A stretch of DNA of 64,000 nt from Torreya grandis (Eukaryota > Streptophyta > Pinopsida > Cupressales > Taxaceae). Below are positions 26,015 to 39,205 of the stretch, piece after piece. A program made the position numbers and the translations under genes. The stretch lies in the NCBI GenBank assembly GCA_037957365.1, contig JARHVA010001921.1, forward strand, positions 1,605,501 through 1,669,500, in the 5' to 3' direction. Within the stretch, counting starts at the first letter, position 1. Each line of letters opens with the position of its first letter. The notes below the pieces were generated by a model, which worked only from the letters and a program-made list of their open reading frames with translations, was not told where the DNA came from and made no database searches.

Positions 26015-26335
26015 GGCTGATTGGGTGTTGAGTCATCATATTATTGATTGAGTGGGTGCTAGATTAACAAGGGGGTTGGTGCCTCCTAACAAGTTTGTAC
26101 TTGCTAATGTGAATGGGGTGCTTGGTGAATTAGGGGTTGGTTCTCAAATAAATATTAATACATTAGTGATTAATTAGGTGATAATTTATCATAGTGTTTA
26201 TTGAGTGGTTTCTTGATCACTAAGGGCATTGGGCCTCCTAGTAAGTTGGTACTTTCTAAAGCCAAGTGGGTTTTTGGTGAATTAGGGGTTGGTAATCCTT
26301 GCTAGGTTGGTGCTCAACTAAATATTTATTAATTT
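26015..26335 (+). repeat. Two ~160-170-bp direct units inside LTR1
   Basis: Unit 1 starts at about 26,015 and unit 2 at about 26,168. Both carry TTGATTGAGTGGGTGCT-like text, then GGCCTCCTA/TGCCTCCTA and GAATTAGGGGTTGGT. The same two-unit structure is in LTR2 (52,976-53,317), so the duplication predates the copying. Confidence 0.75.
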
Positions 26336-26578
26336 ATTTATATTAATATTTTTCCAAGCATTTTTTTATTGGGTTTTATCCCTTATGAGGGTTTCCCATT
26401 TATGTGATGTGTTATGGTTGTTTATGCGTTGCTTTCATTGACTAATTCTTTCTTCATGCTTATGTGCATTGGGTTCATATTGCTTGGTGAATGGTAATGA
26501 ATGAATGATTAAGTTGAATTAAAAGAGTATTAAGGACACTAATTCACACTACTCTCTCAGTTATTATGCTTTTAATAA

Positions 26579-26591
26579 TTGGTATCAGATC
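26579..26591 (+). promoter_or_regulatory. Primer binding site 1, initiator-Met tRNA type
   Basis: TTGGTATCAGATC directly after LTR1 matches the usual TTGGTATCAGAGC of plant Ty1/copia elements at all but one base. It fixes the LTR1 end and the + orientation. Confidence 0.8.
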
Positions 26592-26646
26592 ATGGTACTT
26601 TTGAAGATAAGTCTAATAGCTTGAAGGTGATCATAAGAAGCACAAG

Positions 26647-27476
26647 ATGTATTATGATAAATAGGAAGAAGACAACATGTATGATGAAAACGTCTACTGT
26701 GATAGTAGAGAAGGAAAATCCGAAGTATATCTTGAAGCTAAGCTCATAATAGCACTATATGAATTGAATAATTAAAAGATGATCATCAAGGATCTCAAGA
26801 ATAAGTTAGAGATTGCAAATACAAGTTTGAGATCAAAAGAATATGAGTGTGATAAGTTGGATTTTAAGTTAGATTATATAAAGGTTAAACATGAGTGTAT
26901 TAAAGATAATATGATAAATATGAAGACCTATGATCAGTTTGAAAAGAGCACTGAGGCTATAGATGACATTTTTAGTAGTTAGAAGTTTCCCAATGATAAG
27001 GTAGGTCTTGGATTCAAAGAAGACCATAAAGAGAAATTTCAAGCCAAGAAAAGTCAGACATTAAAGGTCAATGGTATACAAAATAATGATGGTGTTGGTA
27101 TAATGAATATAAGTCATATGAGACATCCTAATTCCATAAGGTATGCAAGTTATTTTAATGGTTATAGTTTCTCTTTTAACCAATTTTATAATAAAGCAAG
27201 AGACTGTGGAAGGAGAAACTATAGAAGATCATCCAAAAATGTGTATTCATTGAGATATGGAAGGAATCATGGTATGAGAGATGTCTTGTGATACAAATAT
27301 GATCAAAGAGGACACATTTTAAGATATTTCAAGATGAGGCATATGAAGAAGACCAGTCTAGACAAGAAGCTTAATATTCATGCCACTAAGAAATGGATTA
27401 AGTAGAAAAAACTTATAGATAAGGTAAAGGTGGAGTGGAAGGCTAAATAAGAAGATTATATGAAAGAATAGAGTAT
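26647..27476 (+). pseudogene. gag: Ty1/copia gag remnant, interior 1
   Basis: One frame runs from the ATG at 26,647, broken by single stops (for example 26,662, 26,980 and 27,289). The N-terminus is acidic (E-E-D-N-M-Y-D-E). A coiled-coil-like Lys/Glu/Leu segment follows at 26,779-26,980. Then comes a K-V-G-L-G-F motif near 27,000, typical just before the zinc knuckles in SIRE-like gag. The first knuckle region (~27,150-27,213) keeps only the last Cys, in K-A-R-D-C. The second (~27,290-27,335) reads Y-D-Q-R-G-H-I with its Cys residues replaced. RNA packaging by this protein is unlikely. Confidence 0.65.
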
Positions 27477-27530
27477 AGATTATGGTTGCTCAAGCCACAT
27501 GTCATAAGATAAGAGAGGTCTTGGTATTCA
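27477..27530 (+). pseudogene. Ty1/copia protease active-site remnant, interior 1
   Basis: The motif reads D-Y-G-C-S-S-H-M at 27,478-27,501, where Ty1/copia proteases have D-S-G-C-S-x-H-M. Ser to Tyr beside the catalytic Asp should inactivate it. A stop follows two codons later. Interior 2 has the same D-Y-G, so the change predates the duplication or the two mobilised copies. Beyond it no polymerase or integrase domain appears. Confidence 0.6.
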
Positions 27531-28986
27531 CTAGGTTGATCAAAGCAATAAGAATAAAGAGTTGACTAAGAAGAATAAGGATGATAAGGTGAGCCATGAT
27601 CAACTCATAAACCAAGATGGGTTATTTGCTTCTATAGAGCATAAGTCAAATTTGAATAATGTCAAGATTATTATTTTCTAGCTCAAAAGGATGATGAATA
27701 ATCCAAGTCAAATGTCAAGCCTAATTTGATAGTCAAGCATATAAGGACATTGAAGAATACTCAATATTTTGAGAGTATGGAGATCTAGGAATCTCCTAAA
27801 TTTATGTTTTTCTAATGCCCTATGGAAGGGGTAACTCCATTAGGCTTCATGGAGACACTCATTAGTAAGTATAAGCATGGTGGATTCTTGTTTGAGCCTT
27901 GAAATGTGTTATATAAGTATGAAGACATGTTGAAGTTTGTAGAGTCTAAGATAGAAGTGTAGTCCTTTGGAATATTGAGAGGTAAGTTTTTGGTATCTGA
28001 TTGTATTTGAGATTGATCTATGATAAGATTTGGTATTAGTACCAAGGTGTTTGATCTATGTTAAAAATGGTTTGTGTGTACTATTGATTCAAATGGTGAG
28101 CAAGTTATGAAGATAAAGGGAAGCATGGTTATTTCATTGATTAATATAACTCTTGGTAAGCAAAAAAGGATATGGCCTCTTTTACAAACATCAAGGGCTA
28201 CAAGGAAGCCTAGTGGACCTAGTATAAAAACAAAAATTCAAAGTTTAAGAATAAGAGGTTAAGCAAGTCAGTATGAAGCATGATAGAATTATAGTAGAGC
28301 CTAATTAAGGAAATTAAGATGGATATTATCCATCTTTATGTTTGTATATGAGATGTCTTTAAGATGTATAAAGGTATGTAATGGTTTATATGTTCCATAG
28401 ATGCATGAAAAGAGGCTTGAGTGAAATAAGGTGATGGTTTGAGTCATATAATGTGATGGATTAATGGCTCAAACATTAGGTAGACATGTTTTTATCTCTG
28501 AGATTCAAGATGATAGTCAAATACTATGATGAGAAGACCTAAGTAGCTATGAAATAAAGATGAGTGCACAAGGTGTGTTGATCAGTTATCGAAGGCAAAT
28601 CTTGTGTGGCAAAGGATATCCCAATAAAGATATGAAATTTAACATTTATGGAGGTATAAGATTCATTTATCAAAACAAAGAGGTATAATTAAATGGTGAG
28701 CTAGTGGATCAAGGTCTATAGTAGGTTGGTTGATAGTTAAGTATATTTTAAACTCAATATTAGTCATGTCAAGAACAAGTAGATAGGGATGATCATTGTG
28801 ATATGGGGAGCATATCTATGATGCTATAGGTATGTGTGGGCATGATTTGTTAAGATTAGGTCCAAGGATCAAATGGAAGCTTGTGTAAATCCCTTTATCA
28901 TTAATGTCAAAGGGGGATAAAGATTAGAATGAATGAGGAGTTTAGATTAGTAAGAAGAAATTTTGAGAGTGATTTTTCCATTATTG
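27531..28986 (+). other. Non-coding remainder of interior 1
   Basis: Up to ~27,660 the translation still looks like a polar Lys/Asp-rich protein also present in interior 2 (V-S-H-D-Q-L-I-N-Q-D-G-L-F-A). After that I see only scattered open bits and no RT, RNase H or integrase motif. A first purine tract CAAAGGGGGATAAAG occurs at ~28,909. Confidence 0.5.
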
Positions 28987-29000
28987 ACAAAGGGGGAGTT
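28987..29000 (+). promoter_or_regulatory. Polypurine tract before LTR2
   Basis: CAAAGGGGGAGTT lies immediately before TGTTGAGAAG. This is the expected plus-strand priming site and fixes the LTR2 start. Confidence 0.75.
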
Positions 29001-31218
29001 TGTTGAGAAGTGTTGTCATTTATGTCAAGGTTTATGTCATTTGATGTTAAGGTTGATGTCATTGATGTCAAGATGCATGGTGTGTGGGGTATGATATTGT
29101 ATGCCTGATATGAAAAGGAATCCATGAGACCTAATGTCTCTCTACTAAGAAAATTTGAAGGCTTGAGAAGTGATCAATAGTTTTAGTAGCACCTTTTTTA
29201 CAATAGTTTTGAAGACTTGACATAGAACACATTGAGTAACGATGATCCTTAGTCAAGCTCTAAAGATCTATGTAAGTGGCTCCAGAGATACATAATAAAC
29301 TATGAAGATCCATAGTCAAGCTCTAAATATTTTTGTAAGTAGCTCCAAATATCTATGTAAATAGCTCTAAAAATATCTATGTAAGTGGTTTTAAAGATAC
29401 ATAATGAGCTACAAAGATACTTGGTCAAGATCCAAAGATCTATGTAAGTAGATATAAAGATTATCCATAGAGATTTGAATATCTGAAGAAGAGGTTGTAT
29501 AAGTTTGATTTAACATAATAAGAGGCATTGGAGCACTCATAAGAGTTTCACGGTGAAGCTTATAGGGGTAAGTACTTCAGTCTAGGTTTGTAATTAGACT
29601 AGTTCTATATCCTACTTGGCCCAACAAGGCATCATGATCTATTTTCAAGGCACATGAAGGATGCTTAACAATTGATTGGGAATGTGAGATGTTGTGTGAG
29701 CATGTAAGTGAGGTGGAGAGCGCATGGAAAGAGGTTTTAAGGATATTTCATGACCTAATGAGGTGTGAAGAATTAGATGTAGAAAGCAAGATGGTGAGAG
29801 CATGGCCAAATGAGGTATGAGTTCATATTTTAAGAGAATAATGAGAATTTGAGAATTTTTCATGGTGTGATAGATTGTGTCAGATGTTTTGACCAAGTTT
29901 GAGGTTAAAATTTAAAGGTTTAGGCATGAAAATATATTTTAAAGTCACTAGGGTGCACAAAATGAAGAGTTATTTACCCAATAAGGTTTTTCAAGTGTTT
30001 TTTGGAATGTGAAAAAATTGAATGAGAACCTAAGATATTCATGGTAGATGGGGAATGGTCCTAGTTCAATTTCAAATCATTGGTTTCTATAATTTATGGC
30101 TGAGCTTTATGAATGATCTTTAAGATTGGAAGATGGTTTAAACCCTCAAGTAACCCTAAAAATGAATCAATGTTCAAGATATTGATCAAAAGTTCCCAGA
30201 ATGGTCTCAAATGAATAATTAAGTTATTTGAGAATGTACAACTCCCATAGGCACCTGTATGTGTAATTAATTTGTCATGTGAGTGAATGGACCTTATAAG
30301 AAAGTTCTTATTTCTCAGAGATTTATTGTAACAGTCAAAGTTAACCAAGTCAAAGTTGTTAATTAGGTGAAGGTTTAATTTTAAGACTTGTATATTATGT
30401 ACATGGTTGTTTTTTAGTAATTTATATCCCTTATGGGTGCTAAACCAATCATACAATTTGACCACTTGCTAATAGAACTAGTGGTGCAAACAATGAGAAA
30501 ACTAGGTAAAAATGGGAAGTTGATTAGGGATATGTTATCATGGATTAGGGATGGATCCAAATGCATATGGATGTTATAAAATAATGGTAATAAACATTCA
30601 TGATGAATAGAATTTTTGGACATCCTTGTATAAATCAAAAATTTACTCTTAAAATTGACTTGTCTTGCTCAGTAAGGTCTGTGTATAGCAAGGTCCATAG
30701 ATCAATCTATATGTCTAATATTTTACATTTCACCCTAGTTTTTTAATGTTTGGATATGTTTTTAAGATCTATAAGGATCAAATTAACTCATTAAGATATT
30801 TTTAATGTGTCTACATAGGTTTTTAAATTCAAAATCTCCATGACTATGTTTTTGAAGGTAAATAGGTAGATCTGGGTAAGTAAGTTGTAGTGATGACTTG
30901 GAGGATATTTGCCATGAGATGAAGAATAAAATGCATATGATGTTTTTTTATGACATTTGTGTCATATCCATGATTTTAAGGATCTTGGAATTTAGTGTAA
31001 TAGGTTGGAAAATTGAAGCCAAAATGGCTTGTTTGGTTGAGTGAAGTTTATGAGAGAGAATGTTAACATATTGGTCTAGAAGACCAATAGTTTCCATTAG
31101 AAAATTATGATCTATTTGTTTTAGTTTTTTATAATATCATTTTCATACACTCTAATACCTTTATTATGTTCAATCAAGTGTTAGAATTTGATGTTTCCTT
31201 GACTATGTTTTGAGGCTA
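29001..31218 (+). repeat. LTR2 of the SIRE-like tandem, left part
   Basis: It aligns with LTR1 from 22,612 to about 24,860 and stops at GGCTA (31,214-31,218), where the nested minus-strand element begins. The continuation resumes at 51,911. Confidence 0.85.
31214..31218. repeat. Target site duplication GGCTA, left copy
   Basis: GGCTA flanks the nested element here and at 51,911-51,915. The uninterrupted LTR1 has TTGAGGCTAGTTAATAG at this point, matching left flank plus right flank with one GGCTA removed. Confidence 0.9.
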
Positions 31219-32377
31219 TGTAACATCCCCACTGGGATCTAATTAGAGACATGATTTTTTTTAATAATAAACACTTATGAAAAAGTAGACTACATATTGA
31301 GAGTATAGAAAATATAGTAATAGTATTCATGTGAAAACATGACATCAACTCATATTACAACATAAAATATGGATCTCTAATATCAGGAGAGAAAGATAAC
31401 ATAATATAGAAAGTAATTATAACACTTTAAACCTAACTCATATAAATACATAAAAACCACTATCAATGTGCATAAATTTATAATTAAAACTCTTCATGAA
31501 AATTTTATAATAATAAGTACATTATAATACAATGTAAAAATAAGATACTTGGCTACCCCAGAGCACAGTTCTTAAACTTTACGTATCTTTGGTAATATGA
31601 ATTGTCATCTTGATAAATAGTACTGCTATGAGGAGGGAGAGAATCATATAAAAACTTTACCACACAAACCATGAACCAAATATACCCCACACTATCCCAT
31701 AAATAAATGGTCCTCCCTTCATGAATGGGTAGATAGTGATGATGTAAGAATCTAGAGAGACTAGCAAGTACCCATGTGATGTATGATTTATAACTAACTA
31801 AACATGCATTGTATCATAGAAAACATGATCTATTATAAGATATCATACATGCATGTAAATCATACTCATGTAATGATAATTCCTCATTTAGCATACTTTG
31901 GCCTAAAATTTTATAAATAATAAATAATAATGATTTAAATCAAACAATTTCATACACACCACTTGATCAGACTGCCTTCATCTAACATTGCAATTCCAAT
32001 AAGCTAGTGAAGTATATTTCACTCCTTACTCCCCATTATCAATGTATATTTGTCAAATAAAATTCAACCACAAGATTCATTAACTTACATCATACTAATA
32101 AAGCATCACATGACATACTACACATAGGAGTAATAACAACATACATGTAGTCTATCAAATATATGCATGAATCTTTCATTATATTCTATCCCATACTAGA
32201 AATAATGATTACAAATATACCATCTAGGTAAACATACAATTCAAATAATATAGTTGGTTTCTAGTTATCTACACCCTATGGCAACCCATATTACCATAGT
32301 CTAATGTTTTAAGATTTAACTACCAGTTTTCCACAATCAAACATATGAAGTAGTCTTAAATACATGGAAACACTTGC

Positions 32378-32380
<3 letters not shown>

Positions 32381-32453
<73 letters not shown>

Positions 32454-32455
32454 CA

Positions 32456-32487
<32 letters not shown>

Positions 32488-32583
32488 CATATACACACAT
32501 ATATATATATACATATAGATATATACATATATATATATGTGTGTGTATATGTATATGTGTATGTATATATATGTATATGTATA

Positions 32584-32662
<79 letters not shown>
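32381..32662. repeat. Compound microsatellite (AT)n-(CATA)n-mixed-(AT)n
   Basis: (AT)n runs 32,381-32,449, CATA repeats to 32,484, then mixed ATAC/GTGTAT sequence, then (AT)n about 32,598-32,662. LTR-B and LTR-C have only a short ATATATATC at this place. Large hairpins are possible, so assembly length may be unreliable. Confidence 0.95.
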
Positions 32663-32664
<2 letters not shown>

Positions 32665-34576
32665 AACAAACCTTCATTGCCATGAAACATAATGAAAAAC
32701 CAACACAATACTAGATAACCTCTCAGACTGATATGTACTTATACACAAGTTTTACCAACTGTAATAACACACACTATTCATAGTAAAAACCAACATGTAT
32801 ATAGTATACAAACAAATATAGATATGATTTAGGTATAATAATTATAGTATGTACTACTTGAGTAAAACATACTTTTATACTGTAATATTTTATGACATCC
32901 CATACTATCATAGGTTCCCAACTACATAACAATACATAAACCAAACTTATCATTTTCAAGACTCAATTGACTCATGCATATAATAACAAGCAACAATAAA
33001 TATTTATACCACCTAAGTATAATGCATACAAGCAACATGCACCACTATACACTAAGTATAACAAAAAAAATTCTAATAACATATTTATAGTATGTAATGC
33101 ACACAAATATTCCTTATTAAATACACATGAATACCAATCATTCATAATATTAATAGTGAGTCAGATAAACATGTCATCCTATTGAATCATTTACTTCTAG
33201 GTGACTATTAAGAGTTATAGTTCATGATTTTAGGTATTTTAATGACTTATTCTAATCATCTAAAGAGCTATAGGTAAAATCTCTACATACAAGCACTTAC
33301 ACATCCTAATGTGAACATCATGTAGGTATTGTAATGTTATGCCACTTCTAAACCTCAATTTAGTGTTTTAATCATGCTTACTAGGCATAGTAAACAAATT
33401 ATGAAGTAATTATAAATACAAAGAACACACTCACTTCATTCATAAACCGACATTTTTTTCCTAAAAACACAAAATAGTCTAGTTTATATTTAAGGTTTAC
33501 AAGCAATCATGTGCTAACTATTTAATTCAATTCTTCTACTCTTCGATTAACATTTCTCTGAGAATGTTAAATAAGAGATCTACCCCACCATGGTTTAATT
33601 ATGTAAATAGCCATAACTCGATACAATGTCACATCCCATGTGATGGTTTTCATATATCAAGGAATCTAACAGTCCCATTAGTTTTATCCCATAAAATAAA
33701 GAGGTAATTATATTTCACTATTCAATTGTAATACGAAGATACAAGGTAAAAATAAAGTTTCACCGAACATTCAATCTTGCATTAAGGAAGAGACATTACA
33801 CTCAGCAATTTATTAATTTATATTTTATCTTTTTAATTATTACATAGCATTTCCAATTAATGACTTGGTGCTTCTAAAGGTGACTCAGAGTTACAATTAA
33901 AAACTTAGCCTTCTTTTAAGACATTGATCAATTGTAATGCTACCAATGTTAATATACTCCATCTCAATTATTTAAACTTAGAAATTTGTTTTATTAACTC
34001 AATGATTAATAAAGTCTGGGATTTCCAATTGAATAAGCATTTCAATTCAACTTAATATATATTTGACTTAAGTTAATTTAACCTTTTATATATTTACAGC
34101 TCCTCCAATTTATAATTGGCATCTTAGATTTATAAATGGAATTTTAGATTTATATTTTAGTGATTTCAGCTAAAAAATCAATGTTAAAATATTTATACAT
34201 GGAACACCTAATTTCAATCTGCGATCATTCCAATATAGAGTGAATAATGTATAATGTTGAAAGTCAATCATTAAATTGATGCTAAGTAATTAAGTATCCA
34301 CTTATATTACTGAGTCACCATAGAAATGGTGTTATAGGTCAATCAAAATTTATTTAAATTACACTTATCTACCACAAATGGTATAACAATGTACATGCAT
34401 AAAATAAATGCCACAACTCTACTTTATAATTGGTAGATGGTAATTATTCTATATGATCATAACATGATTACTCTATTATTAAACATAGAAATAATATTCA
34501 ATGTGCTTTACATAAATACATAACTGTATATATTATTTTTTGTTGATATTCTAAAGCATTTATATGAAGGGTGTGC

Positions 34577-34594
34577 GCACACACACACACACAC
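34577..34594. repeat. Short (CA)n in LTR-A
   Basis: GCGCACACACAC-type run. LTR-B has (TA)n at 41,908-41,961 and LTR-C has (TA)n at 49,625-49,648 at the corresponding place. Confidence 0.85.
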
Positions 34595-35468
34595 ATTTTA
34601 AAAACTCAATTAGATGGTTAAAGAATATAGGGTGATGCTTTACAAGGTGCCAATGACTTCAACAAGCATAGATATTACTGTATTAATAAATATGCTCACT
34701 ATGGTGTTGTAAGTAAAGATATTAATCATTGAAGATCAATTAATATTTAATATGTATTTACATCAGATTATACCTAAATGTAAATGTGTATAAATAAAAC
34801 ACTTAGTTTGGGAAGTAAATCACTAACTTCATTTTTTTTTAAAACATGACCTGATATACATATATCATTCTTGTTTACAAACTGGGATCATGACATATAT
34901 TAGATTTAATAGTTCAATTACTAAGTGAATAAGAGTAGATCGTTTCCCCTTCCTCATATTGCCAATATATATGTAAAAATTCTTATTATTCAAATTGTAT
35001 GCTTATGATGGATTTCATTTATTTCCACCTTGGATTACTTTAACTAGATATAACTAGAACCAAAGGAACAAATGTTATTAATCAAGCCACACCTACGGTC
35101 ACTTGAATCATAGTTAAAGGAACACATATTAAATTCTTATTATTCAAGTCTCCTAATTCGTGGTCACCTAACATAGTTAAATACCACTAATATATAAAAT
35201 GATTAAAACCTTTAGGTATTAATTATATCAAATCCATCGCGATTCAATAAAGATAACATAAATTTGAAAAGAAGGATTTTAGGCTATAAATTTAAATTAA
35301 AGTGACCCATACACCATTATCCTTCACTAATTTGGATAAAAGTGATCTCCTAAAAGATAGGTTTATAATTGAAATGATCCAACTAAACAATCTATATTTC
35401 AGTTATAAATAACTTTAATAATAATGATTTAAACTGTTAAATTATATATTGCTCTAAAATTTCCCTTC

Positions 35469-35474
<6 letters not shown>

Positions 35475-35531
<57 letters not shown>
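35475..35531. repeat. (AT)n microsatellite in LTR-A
   Basis: The flank ATAACTCCCTATTATCACC is shared with LTR-B, which has (CA)n at 42,841-42,851, and LTR-C, which has (CA)n at 50,640-50,711. Confidence 0.95.
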
Positions 35532-35533
<2 letters not shown>

Positions 35534-36763
35534 ACTCCCTATTATCACCATATGCATAATTAGCTATTATAAATACTCTATTCACTTTTCCATATATCAT
35601 TTAGTTCTAGTTTGCTATTTCATTATTTTCACAAAAAGTAAATTATAGCATGCCATACCTAGTAAGATGTTTCGCTTTTCCCTTACTTGCCTCTGTCACC
35701 AAACTTTTTATTCTTCACCTATTTTCCTTTCCCATGCCCAAAAACACCCCCAACTCTTAGATAATTATTTCTTTTATAAAGTGACGTGGCCTTTTTCCCA
35801 GCCTTGCATTCTTTTTGTTTTACTAATTTAAACTCTCTTTTTATCTTTCCTCAGTAATTTACTTTTTCAAGGAAATTTCCATTGTTTTTTAAATATATTT
35901 TTCTCTTTTAAAAAGGTTTACTAAATTTAGACTTCTTTTTTCTTTATTTAAAGATTTTTTTATTTTTAATAATAGATGACTTTATTTTTTTTTGCTTTAA
36001 TATATTTTTATGTTATATTTTCATATTATTAAACTAATTCTTTTTTTGGATTTTTCTCTCAAATGATAATTTCAAGTTTTATTTATTAATTATAAAAATT
36101 TGTAATTTATTTATTTGATTATCATCTTCCTAATGTCATAGATTTTTAATGACATTTTCACAAATTAATAACCTAGATTAAAATCTAATTATGTTAATAA
36201 TATTTCTATTAACATTTATAATTAAGCATACTAATCACACAAATCAGGATCCATTAAGGCCTTTCAACTATGCTGGTAAACTCAAAGGAATGAACTTTTA
36301 AATACAAGTAAACATAAATACACCATGAGTAATTAAATGCATTTCTACCATGACTAATTACTGTATGTATATGTGTGTAGGGTTTCACCATCTCTCTATA
36401 GACCTTCAACATCTCTATCTACACCACCCTCTCCATTGATGCTCTCCCTTTGACATGTTTGAGGGATGAATTCTACTACGTCCACCTCACAACTTACAGG
36501 TAGTTAGGTCATATCACATGATAACCATAATCAACAATATGTAACTATAATAATTCATTAATATGATTAAAAATGTAATCACATACATAAACCAACTCAT
36601 ATTAAGTAATCATGAATTATAATCTAATTAAGCAACATCGTATTATCCCAAAATAGAATAATCTCAAATTTAATCAAAAAATATATTCAATATTATGTAT
36701 ATCTACCATAATCATCTATAAATAGTCTAATAGTTAGCTTAACAAATAAATCATGATGTAGCA

Positions 36764-36773
36764 TCCTTCCCCT
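36764..36773 (-). promoter_or_regulatory. Polypurine tract of interior A (minus strand)
   Basis: On the minus strand GGGGAAGGA precedes the LTR start TGCTACATC. The matching site of interior B is at 44,090-44,100. Confidence 0.6.
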
Positions 36774-39191
36774 CTAAAGCTAGTCATCATCCTCAATGAC
36801 TCTTATTCGAATATAAGATCTCAATCAAAATCATATCTTAGCAAAGCAAAAGCATGATATATAATGTCAAATTTATGAAAATATTTGGAAAATTACCTGT
36901 AGAGCTCATCATGATTCCTTCAAGTTGACCTATTCTCAAAGTATTGGTCCTACAAGACCCTACTCAATGACATCTCCAAATTAATCATACATGATTACAA
37001 GTATTATTTACCCCAAATGATTTTTTCATGACCATCTCAGGGTTTAGAATCATCGAGACAAGCCTATATACCATAAGACTAACCCCTTTTGTTACCTTGA
37101 AAGGTCCCACAAGTTTTAGTGAAATTTTCACTAATTTTCTAAGACCACACAAGATCATCATGCAAGCCAAAGTAAATGATTAGGGAGAGTTCCAAAAATT
37201 CTTCTAGCCCTAAAAATATTCTAAAGAAAAGTAATTAGGGGATCTAGAAAAAAAAGTAATGTGTATATGTTTATACTATCGCTACTCTGCATAACTTCAG
37301 ATAAGTATAACATGTCATTATTGTCATTACTCCATGAAACTCTTGACAAATATCACAATGAATAGGAATGGTAAATATAAAGTATATAAAAATAATGGAA
37401 TACTCAACCATATGGAATATCTATCCACCATATACATGTGTATGGCCATACTACTAAATTTGATAAGTTTCACTTATCAAATCTTAGATTCAACAAGTCC
37501 ATTTGTCGATCTAACTCAATACCAATAATCTAAATTAGTGTGAGGCTAAGTATAATACTATCCTATGGCTTATAACTCACATTCCCAATTCACCACTTTT
37601 CCCTTCGGTCTCCGTGACCTAAAGATCTCTAAAATGTGCTCCATGTTTTAAGGAATCAGAATTTTCATGCTATTAGATCATTGAAATTAAAATTATATGC
37701 TAAATGATTCTAGATGTATCCTCATACATATAAAATAGATCCTACAATCAATATGTAATTGCATTAAATTAGTACTAGTTAAACATACTAGTATCATATT
37801 TCACAACTTAACCTATTATATTTTATTCATGATTAAGAGGAAATAATGTTATAATTAACATAACATACATAGGTCAAGAATCACACCATTCTTTCAACCT
37901 TATAAGGGAATAAACAAAACAATCTCTCCTTGTTCAAAAAGTACACAAGTTGAAAGTTTATTCCAACCTGTAGACTGACAAAATGTTCTACACTTCCTAT
38001 ACCCTACTCACTTCCAACAACAGATATAAAATAACTTTTTAAAAACATTTTAAAGCAAAAATAAAGCAAATGTCAATCTAATCATGAGTGTATAGCATTA
38101 TACTAATTATAAACAGCTTACAATTCTTAGTATAAAATTTATATATAGTTCAAGGTTTACCACTTCAAGTGGTTTTAAAATCATAAGTTATATCAATTAG
38201 TGATTCTAAAAAGTCACAAGTGAAAATTATAAACCTATCATTTCAAAAAGAACTCTTACTTACCCTTCCAAGATAAAAGGAAAACACTACAACTTAATGT
38301 TACCCAAAAACTACCTACTCACCAAATTTTTAATTATGGTGTCTCAATCTATCTATCTATCTGAAAGAGATTCATCCAAACCTACCACTTATTTCTCACA
38401 AGAATAGAACATATTTTCCCACAAAGGATTATAGTCAAACAAAATTCAAAAAAATTCCCATAAAAGGGAATACTAAATCAACATCAAGAAAATGTGAATC
38501 CTCTCAGTAACTCATAATAACATCAAAAGAGAATAAGAAAATAACAAATCATATCTAACTAAGAGGGATGACACTTCTTCTAAGACCAAACATATTAAGA
38601 GTGAAATTTACATAAACAAACTCTTAACATGAAGGAATTATCAAGCAACACAACAACACTCTACTAAGAAGATTTTCATCACCCTAGGTGGTACAAAAAG
38701 GAAAATGGTCTTATGAAAATTTACACTCCTAGGATTTATGAATATGGACACAAAATTAAAGAACATAAATTTCAAATGAGAAGCATCCCAAGATTATTTA
38801 ACATTCATAAAACTCAATGACAAAGATGACTTGATAATCAAGAAATTCATAATAATACTCAAGGTGTCTGATCTAAGGGATGAACTATGGTAGAAATTTT
38901 TGTTTATAACTCATGAACATTGTTATATACCCATATACCCAAGCCTCAAGTGCAACCATCACCAATTATAAATCGATACCATAAATAACTCAAAGGGGTG
39001 TGAGTGTTCTTAAGGATACACACTCAATATTCCACATGCACTTTGCAAAATTTACAAACCTCCAATCATAGTGTAACATGGTTTTGTACTGAAACACCAC
39101 AAGTTCAAATTCTTGTGCATTACTTCATGTCACTAGGTTTACAAGACATGAAATTCTAATGGAATCATTAGGTCCAAGAGTTTGAGCCACA
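36774..39191 (-). other. Interior A of the nested element, no intact gene
   Basis: About 2.4 kb between LTR-A and LTR-B, colinear with interior B. Apart from the short integrase-like trace at 36,985-37,170 I see no coding sequence. The + frame 37,334-37,528 is not conserved as protein in interior B. Confidence 0.6.
36985..37170 (-). pseudogene. Possible Ty3/gypsy integrase C-terminal trace
   Basis: The minus-strand frame contains K-L-V-G-P-F-K-V-T-K and M-V-Y-R-L-V, similar to the G-P-F/Y module at the end of Ty3/gypsy integrases (pattern R-K-L-x-x-x-x-x-G-P-F ... Y-R-L). Interior B has the same K-L-V-G-P-F-K-V-T at ~44,405-44,450. Its position near the polypurine tract is where an integrase end would be. 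If right, the family descends from a Ty3/gypsy element that lost nearly all of pol. The match is short. Confidence 0.35.
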
Positions 39192-39205
39192 ACTATGATA
39201 CCACA
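39192..39205 (-). promoter_or_regulatory. Primer binding site of interior A (minus strand)
   Basis: The minus strand reads TGTGGTATCATAG immediately after the LTR-B end GGGATGTTACA, close to TGGTATCAGAGC for initiator-Met tRNA. The equivalent of interior B is degenerate (TGTGGTACCAAAT, 46,557-46,569). Confidence 0.6.

Larger units (their letters stand above)
31219..36763 (-). repeat. LTR-A (5,545 bp)
   Basis: It starts TGTAACATCCCC and ends GATGTAGCA. It aligns with LTR-B and LTR-C at roughly nine positions in ten by eye. It carries a large AT/CATA tract (32,381-32,662) absent from the other two, and it keeps the 352-bp segment (33,251-33,602) that LTR-B has lost. No genes are seen; frames over the AT tracts are artefacts. 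Confidence 0.85.

Noticed and set aside
30094..30465. 123-codon minus frame in LTR2
   Set aside because: Matching positions in LTR1 and LTR3 do not keep the frame; LTR sequence is not coding here.
32309..32714. Several 100+ codon frames on both strands (Tyr-Ile, His-Thr repeats)
   Set aside because: They are translations of the AT/CATA microsatellite and exist on both strands; there is no coding signal.
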